The notes beneath the pieces are model-generated. The model made no database searches and was not told the origin of the DNA. It saw only the letters and a list, made by a program, of their open reading frames with translations. Made by a program: the position numbers and the translations under genes. A DNA stretch of 64,000 nt from Anastatus disparis (lineage: Eukaryota > Arthropoda > Insecta > Hymenoptera > Eupelmidae). The stretch lies in contig JAFFSR010000291.1 of assembly GCA_017163975.1 (NCBI GenBank), positions 2,299,001 to 2,363,000 of the forward strand. The letters run 5' to 3'. Below, piece by piece: positions 57,830-64,000 of the stretch; the stretch's first letter is position 1, and every line of letters begins with the position of its first letter.

Positions 57830-60540
57830 ATGGTGGGCCGTATAACGGCCCTCCAAGCTAACTTGTACAGAAGTGACCTAGCCAACAGCCTTTTGACTCA
57901 AGTCAAATTTGAAACAAAGGCTGATGTGCTCCTCATAAGCGAGCAGTACACAAACTGGAAAGATAAAACCTGGTTAAAAGACAAGCTTGGCACTGCAGCA
58001 ATCTAAGTGGACCCGAACAACATCAAAGTAGACGCGAGTAGAGCTGGAAATGGCTTTGTGTGGGTTAAAAGCAAAAACGTCACGTACGTCAGCTACTACT
58101 TCACGCCTAACACGCTAATAGATAACTTTAGGCAAGACCTGGACATGCTAGAAGACACTGTCCGCAGAATGGTAGGCGACGTAATAGTCGCAGGCGACTT
58201 TAATGCAAAAGCACTGGAGTGGGGAATACCAATGCAGAACAGCAGAGGTGAATACATCATGGAGATGACTGACAGACTTGGCCTAACAGTCCTAAACATC
58301 GGAAACATTCCAACATGCAGACGAGGTGCTAGCGGTACGATTCCGGATGTGTCCTTCGCATCAGAAAATCTCTCATGCAGAGTGTCAGATTGGAAAGTGC
58401 TAGGGACATTTAATGGAAGTGACCATCAGTACATTACTTTTCAAATCAGTGAAAAACCCCAATCACTGCGGCGAAAAGTTTCTAGGCCAATCCGATAGAA
58501 CACCACCAAGCTAGAGATTGAAAAACTTGTCCAAGTACTGCAACAAAGATATGATGATCTACCGGATGCGACACTCGCCACTGAAAGCGCCGGCGCTGTG
58601 GAGGCATTTGTTAGCGAGACGATGAGTCTCATTCACAGGCCCTGTGATGTGTCAATGCCGCGCAAGGGGTTACAGCAACATAAGCGCCCTGCATATTGGT
58701 GGAATGATGATATCGCTAAGACCATGTCAGAAGCTCTTAGCCTCAGAAGAATATCTCAAAGAGCAAGAAAAAAGAAAAAATCAGACGCAGATCTTTTGTC
58801 TGCACAATACAAGAACGTGCATAAACAGCTTCGAAAAAAGATTAACCGAAGCAAAGCACAAGGCTGGAAAGACCTGAGGGAAGACGTCAACAGAGAGGTG
58901 TGGGGCTTGGCCTACAAGATTGTGACCAAGAAGCTTTGCGCCGCCCCCACGTTGCCATTCGAAGAAGAGACCATGGCGAACATCGTAAACCACCTGTTCC
59001 CCACACATTCACCGCTCAAAGAACGAAAAAGCACAGAAGAACTAGGAGAGATCCCGCTCTTTACAAGCGGAGAATTACAGTTCGCCGCGAGAATGATGCG
59101 GAACAAGAAGGCACTTAAGTGCATAGCGGTAAAAGCGATATCTCTTTTGTTGAACATGCACAACGCGTGCCTCCAGACGGGCGTGTTTAGCACCTCCTAG
59201 AAGGTTGTGCGTCTTGTGCTGATCAACAAAGAAAAGAGGGGTGATCTCCGGCATCCATCATCCTACAGGCCACTGTGCATGTTGGACGAAGCAGGGAAGC
59301 TATACGAGAGGCTGCTAAAACTGTGATTACAAGAAGCTGTACAGGCAGCTGGCGATCTCACTGACAACCAGTACGGCTTCAGGAAAAAGCGGTCTACCGA
59401 TAATGCAGTAGAAGGGGTAGTGAAAGTGGCGAGAGAGGGATGGACTGGAAACCATTATCCCCATCGCATTGCTTTTCTCGTTTTGCTAGATACTAAGAAC
59501 GCTTTCAACTTCGCAAGGTGGCCAGATCTCCTTGCTGCGCTGAAAGAGTTTGGAGTACCAGAGTACCTTATGGTTATATATATACGTGACTACCTGAAAA
59601 ACCACATCCTCCGCTATGAGACAGAAGAAGGCTGGCGTGAGAAGGATCTCAGCGCAGACGTGGCACAGGGGTTGATCTTTGGTCCAGACTTCTGAAACAT
59701 CCTGTACTACGCATTACTCAGACTTGCAATGCTGGACGGGGTCAAAATGTTCGCGTACGCTGATGATGTCGCTTTAGTCATCTCAGCGCAAAACGCAAAC
59801 ATAGCACAGCGCATACTAAATACGGCGACGGGAAGAATTTCCAAATGGATGGTGAACCATGGTCTCGAAATAGCGATGGCTAAGACAGAAATAGTGCCCT
59901 TAACCTGAAAACACATCAACATCGAGTTTCCCATGGCAGTAAGCATAAACGTGGTGCAGACAAGAAGGAAGGTGATGTATCTTGCCATAAAGCTAGATGC
60001 AAAACTAACTTTTTTGTCGCACCTGAAATACGTCGCCAACAAAGCGATGAAGAAAACCTTGCAGTTAAGTCGTCTCATGGCCAATACTAGCAGCCCAAAA
60101 TCAAGCAAACGACGACTTCTGATGTCAGTTACAACGTCCATCTCATTGTACGGTTCTGAAATATGGGCCGTCTCAATGAGTAAGAAAACGCACCGAAAAA
60201 CATAATCTTCTGTTCAAAGGAGAGAGGCTCTCAGAGTCACCAGCGCCTATCGCACTGTCTCGGGTCCCGCGGTACTAGTCATCGCAGGAATCATCCCGAT
60301 CGAATCACAGGCGATGGAACAAAAGCGAACCTGCGAACGGAAGAAACAGGAAGAAGATACTGCAATAATTCAGAAGGAAGAAAGATAGGTAACCATGGAA
60401 TCCTGGCAAAGAACATACAATTCTGGCAAAGAACATGGAATCAGGAGAAAGATGGCCGATGGACCCATGCTCTAATTAAGGAGCTGGCCTCATGGGTTGA
60501 AAGCACGGAAAGGTTAATCATTACCTCACCCAGTTCCTCA
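57830..60540 (+). pseudogene. R1-clade-like LINE ORF2: endonuclease and RT
   Basis: A single reading frame runs about 2.6 kb, interrupted only by stop codons. Endonuclease: LQANLYRSDLANSLL, ISEQYTNWKD, VIVAGDFNAKALEWG, RGASGTIPDVSFAS and GSDHQYITF. RT: PSSYRPLCMLDEAGKLYERL, NQYGFRKKRSTDNAVEGVV, LLDTKNAFNFARW (motif A), AQGLIFGPDF and MFAYADDVALVI (the YADD active site, about 59751-59786). The C-terminal part has SISLYGSEIW and RVTSAYRTVSGPA; the segment DGRWTHALIKELASWVE near 60450 marks the end. Stops at about 58003, 58496, 59198, 59324, 59693, 59906 and 60203, several interpretable as TGG or CGA changed by one transition. Confidence 0.87.
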
Positions 60541-60635
60541 GTAACCACGAGTATTTCTGCTCCTATCTCAGTAATATGGGAAAGGCTCAGAACCCGGGCC
60601 GCATCTTCTGTTTCGCTTATCGCATTCATTTCGAG

Positions 60636-60717
60636 TAGTTCGTATTTTTTCGAGTACTTAAGGATCTCGAGTACTCGACTTGAACTCGATTATTCGAGTA
60701 TTTGCACACCCCTAGTG
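60636..60717. mobile_element. hAT-like terminal fragment
   Basis: Reads inward from CTAGGGGTGTGCAAATACTC (minus strand) into repeated TCGAGTACTCGA words. This is the usual end of many hAT-type nonautonomous elements. No opposite end or 8-bp duplication was found. Confidence 0.45.
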
Positions 60718-60841
60718 GGGACAGCCTTCAATATATTCAGCTGTTGTTCCTTTCTTATTCGTAGTTGGTAATTAAATATAAATCTCGCGACTCTTGGTAA
60801 TGTAGATACTTTCAACATCCTTATAATTGCATCCATTTTAA

Positions 60842-60988
60842 CCTTTGGAGGACGGGGAAATTAGAATTTTCAATTTCTCAGTATTTTCTATAAAAAATAC
60901 ATAATGTGTCTCTAATATTGGAAATACTCATATGTGAAGTGTCTATCCAGGGTCGAGCCACTTTAGTGGTTTTCCCGTCCCCTAAAGG
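60842..60988. mobile_element. TTAA-flanked piggyBac-type MITE (147 bp)
   Basis: TTAA at 60838-60841 and 60989-60992. The ends CCTTTGGAGGACGGGGAAA and TTTTCCCGTCCCCTAAAGG resemble piggyBac CCYTTW ends. Related to 37538-37686. Confidence 0.82.
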
Positions 60989-61054
60989 TTAACAATAAAA
61001 TACACTATTACATTATGATTATTTTATATAATTTTAATTTTGTCAAACAGATAT

Positions 61055-62690
61055 TTATCTCCATTTACCGCCATTTTTTGCTATAGGATCAAAAGGATAG
61101 TCGAATTTTTTTATTGATCTTCTCACACCTTTTTTATTATCTGCAGAGTGATTAATTTGCCAATTGGTTTTGCATTTGTCGTTAAATTTAATACAGTTCA
61201 CCAGCACAAAGTTTACAATTAGCTTCCCACTGACATTTTTTCTTTGAATGATCATATGTGTAGCACTGATTACAGATGATAAAATTAAAATCATCATAGA
61301 TTCTACAACATGAATATCTAATGTATAATTTTTTTCATATCATCAATTTTCTATAGAAACTACAGTTAACTTCTCCTATAAGTGACCACGAGTTTGTTTT
61401 TTGTTTTGGTATTTGTGAACTTCAATTCTTTCACTTTCGTCTAATTTATTTCGCGTTCTAATTTCATTTTCAATTTCTTTTAGATTATCATATTTCAAAT
61501 AATCTATGCCAACAACTTTTATTATTTGCACATTTAAGGTAGCTCGTACCGCGCAACTAAAGTCAAATGAGTATAAGTGAAACTCTATTGACTTTTGTTG
61601 TTGCAGAAAATGTCGCGCGTATATACATATATATTACATGCTATAGCAGATATTATTTATCAATTATAATACCTTAAAATAAATAATCTTCATTATTTTA
61701 TTTTATTTACTTTATTTTTATTTTTTATATAAATATTTATATGAATATTTTAAAAATTTATATTCTGTAAATATTTTTAAAATTTTGATATCAAATTCAT
61801 TCCAATATTTTGAATTTCGCGCTAGCTAACCTCCAAAAACAGACTTTTGTTTTAAGAAAATTTCTCCTATGAAAATCAATAAATTTTCAGATTCTTTTCG
61901 TAATATTTTCGAAAAATCCCTGGATACACATAACATTTAATATACCATTGGAAAGCTTGTTAAATAAAGTATTTATATTTAGTTTTTCAGTGCGGTAGTA
62001 AATCTTTAGATGCAAATATTCGATTACAATTGTAGGAAAATCGAATATCTACCATATGAGCAATGTTAAAATGTCAGTAAACGCAGCATTTTTAAAAGAC
62101 TTTTTCTTGAAATTTTCCCTGGAAACCAGGTCCGATTTTTTGCGTAGATATTCATTTTAACTTAAAGAACAACCTCCTACATTTTGGTTTCATTCGTAAA
62201 TTTTTGATTTTTGGTACGAGCTACCTTAATAACTATTTTATCATTAAGTACCAAAACTTTGTCTATTTGCTTATTAGTTTTGCATGTTTTGCAAGTTTCT
62301 TTAATACTGTTGTGAACTGACTCTATATTCTTGTTGCTGTCACTTGTTTTAACTATAAGATTGTCAATGTTTTTGTTTTCAGTATAAACCTGCCTTTTCA
62401 AACTCTCAGCAAATGTAAACTCTGGCATTATGTTTTGGTTAATTTGCTGATATTGTATTTTTTCTTCCATAAGTTTATAATTTTTTTCAAATTCTTTATT
62501 GAGATTTTTTAATTTATCTTTCTTTTTCAATAAATTTTCATTTCCCATTATTGAATCAACTATTTCCTTTTCCATTTCTTTTAACTTTTGTATGTGTTCT
62601 TCTTGTATTTTATTTATTTTTGCTTCATATTTAGCTATAACTTTTTCGATTGTATTTATGTTTTTGTCATTTTGGAGTTCAATTTAGGTT
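61055..62690 (-). pseudogene. LINE ORF1 (coiled coil plus zinc knuckles), split by a TTAA element
   Basis: Reading downward: a lysine/glutamate-rich coiled-coil N-terminus (LLKKKDKLKNLNKEFEKNYK), then an ESLKRQVYTENKNIDNLIVK block and VLNDKIVI at 62230. The frame is cut by the insertion 61538-62225 and resumes with VVGIDYLKYDNLKEIENEIR and a conserved EVHKYQNKK. After stops it reaches zinc knuckles ICNQCYTYDHSKKKCQW, NCKLCAGE and NHSADNKK. The layout is that of Jockey/I-type ORF1 RNA-binding proteins. Several stops lie between 61400 and 61150. Confidence 0.7.
61538..62225. mobile_element. TTAA-flanked element in LINE ORF1 (688 bp)
   Basis: TTAA at 61534-61537 and 62226-62229. Ends GGTAGCTCGTACC and GGTACGAGCTACC are perfect 13-bp inverted repeats. 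Removing the element and one TTAA joins the ORF1 frame (KIVI then NVQIIKVVG). No coding capacity is seen inside. Confidence 0.9.
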
Positions 62691-64000
62691 AGGTCAGGTG
62701 TGCACGAACATACATCCAGTATTCCTTTTGTACTTTTAAAATTTTTATCATAAATTCCACAACTAGTATGATAAATTTTATTGCAATAAAACAATATAAA
62801 ATTGCTGCTTTTTTTTTATACAACAACCAAAAATAACTTCGTCCGACGGATCAGACGTGATCGTCTCACCCACCATTTTTTATCTCCTTTTATTCATTAA
62901 TATTAATTTTATCAGTAATATTATTAATATTAATATTATTAATAATATTATTGCAATATAATGCAATATTTTTGATTCATTGTAATAATATCTTAATGAT
63001 GATTCAATAGAGCTCAATAATGTTAGGACAAGTTCATAATTGTAAAACGTGTGTATATACTGTAACTCTTTTCGAATTTGTAGTATTTCTATTTTGTTTA
63101 TTTGGATTATAATTCATAGATAAATCTCAATCTTGAGAAACGAAAATTCTTAATTCTAACCTCAATCTCGATATTACGCATGCGCAATTATTTGTTTTAC
63201 TTAATTCCTTATTGTTCCATAGCTTATGATCAAGACGAGCTATATAAAAAGGAGCGACAATGGCCCCGTAAAAGGCACGAGTCACGAGCCTCCCGCTGAG
63301 AGAAAAATACACATACATGCATGGTGGTCTACTAAGTTAAAAAAAAAGAGGACCAATGCCAATCAAACAAATAGAATAGAATAAAAATAAAGCAATATGC
63401 AATATTACTTACATTTTGCTCTCATTTAGAATGATAATTAGAATAATTACAATAATATGAAAGAAAAATAATTTTTTCTTTAGCGTTTTTTAATCATGGA
63501 CTATGAAATAATTAAGAATTAAACACAGCTTTTTGATTGTGATTGGAATTTGAAATCTTCGTAGTCTATATTCGCCTATGAATTTCAGCCTGAATAAACA
63601 TAACAGAATTATCAAATATTAAAGTATACGAGTAATAACTTTTTTTACAATTTAATGGTTCTGTTTGAGATTTTTCCATTTTTGACTTATAATCATAATT
63701 TTAAAGCCCAAAATGACTTTTCTTCTACCAATAATATATACTATGATAATGTTTATTGGAGAATAACGATACAATATTATTACAATAGGCTAATTTTCCA
63801 AACATGTGTGGAAAAACCGAGTTTATTTCGAAATTTTCTTAATTTTTCTGTCAAATATGACTGATTTTCGGTTTGTAACGGTTGAAATTGTATATTGTAT
63901 GATATGATGGTTTTTTTAAGTTTTTTGAATTCAAAAATTTTAATGATTTTAACGACGGCGCACCTCTTGAAAAAATCTGAAAAAATTCATAATTCGAAGT
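62691..64000. other. no gene recognised
   Basis: AT-rich. An AATATTAATATT-type palindromic patch lies at about 62905-62990. A slightly GC-richer stretch at 63225-63300 with a TATATAAAAAG motif could be a promoter, but no adjoining ORF supports it. Confidence 0.4.

Noticed and set aside
63127..63318. 63-codon minus-strand ORF near a TATATAAAAAG motif
   Set aside because: No recognisable domain and no downstream continuation.
1..64000. CRISPR array or bacterial operon
   Set aside because: No regularly spaced short repeats with unique spacers, no ribosome-binding-site-led gene runs; introns, SINEs, LINEs and poly(A) tails mark the DNA as eukaryotic.

Overview
This window is AT-rich eukaryotic DNA, almost certainly from an insect. 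A hymenopteran is possible but the sequence does not prove it. It is dominated by transposable elements in several nested layers. There are no bacterial operons and no CRISPR arrays, and only one stretch looks like a host gene: the first coding exon of an MBOAT7-like lysophospholipid acyltransferase at 14820-15031 on the minus strand. Family names below come from motif recognition by eye; no database search was run.

Layout: 0.9-1.7 kb holds a LINE relic. 2.2-3.4 kb holds a Helitron helicase relic, followed by a broken C2H2 zinc-finger ORF. 5 kb holds a Ty3/Gypsy relic split by a tRNA-derived SINE with a 14-bp target duplication. 6.5-10 kb is a complete but dead mariner-like element with TIRs of about 700 bp. 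10.4 kb is a TTAA-flanked palindromic element. 11.5-14 kb is a 2.56-kb array of GGAAGATT-type words with a 13-bp inverted terminus, apparently lying inside a LINE. 17.3-19.3 kb is a satellite of about 163 bp. 21.4-27.9 kb is a transposase-like gene split by a second complete element (23092-26402) that carries another unclassified gene. 29.5-32.7 kb holds MITEs, a Helitron Rep relic and low-complexity DNA.

35.4-47 kb is a LINE endonuclease relic interrupted by a 10.3-kb TA-flanked element (35649-45961). This element has minisatellite-bearing TIRs, a dead multi-exon transposase-like gene, a 1.2-kb solo LTR and several MITEs. 47.1-50.1 kb is a third gene-bearing TIR element. 51-60.5 kb is an R1-clade-like LINE whose ORF1 is interrupted by a full-length Copia element (52916-57707). 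61-62.7 kb is another LINE ORF1 split by a TTAA element.

Every autonomous element gene seen carries stops or frameshifts. Removing an insertion repeatedly restores the interrupted reading frame or motif order (LINE EN at 35.6/46 kb, LINE ORF1 at 52.9/57.7 kb and 61.5/62.2 kb, Gypsy RNase H at 5.1/5.5 kb), so the order of insertions can be read from the sequence.
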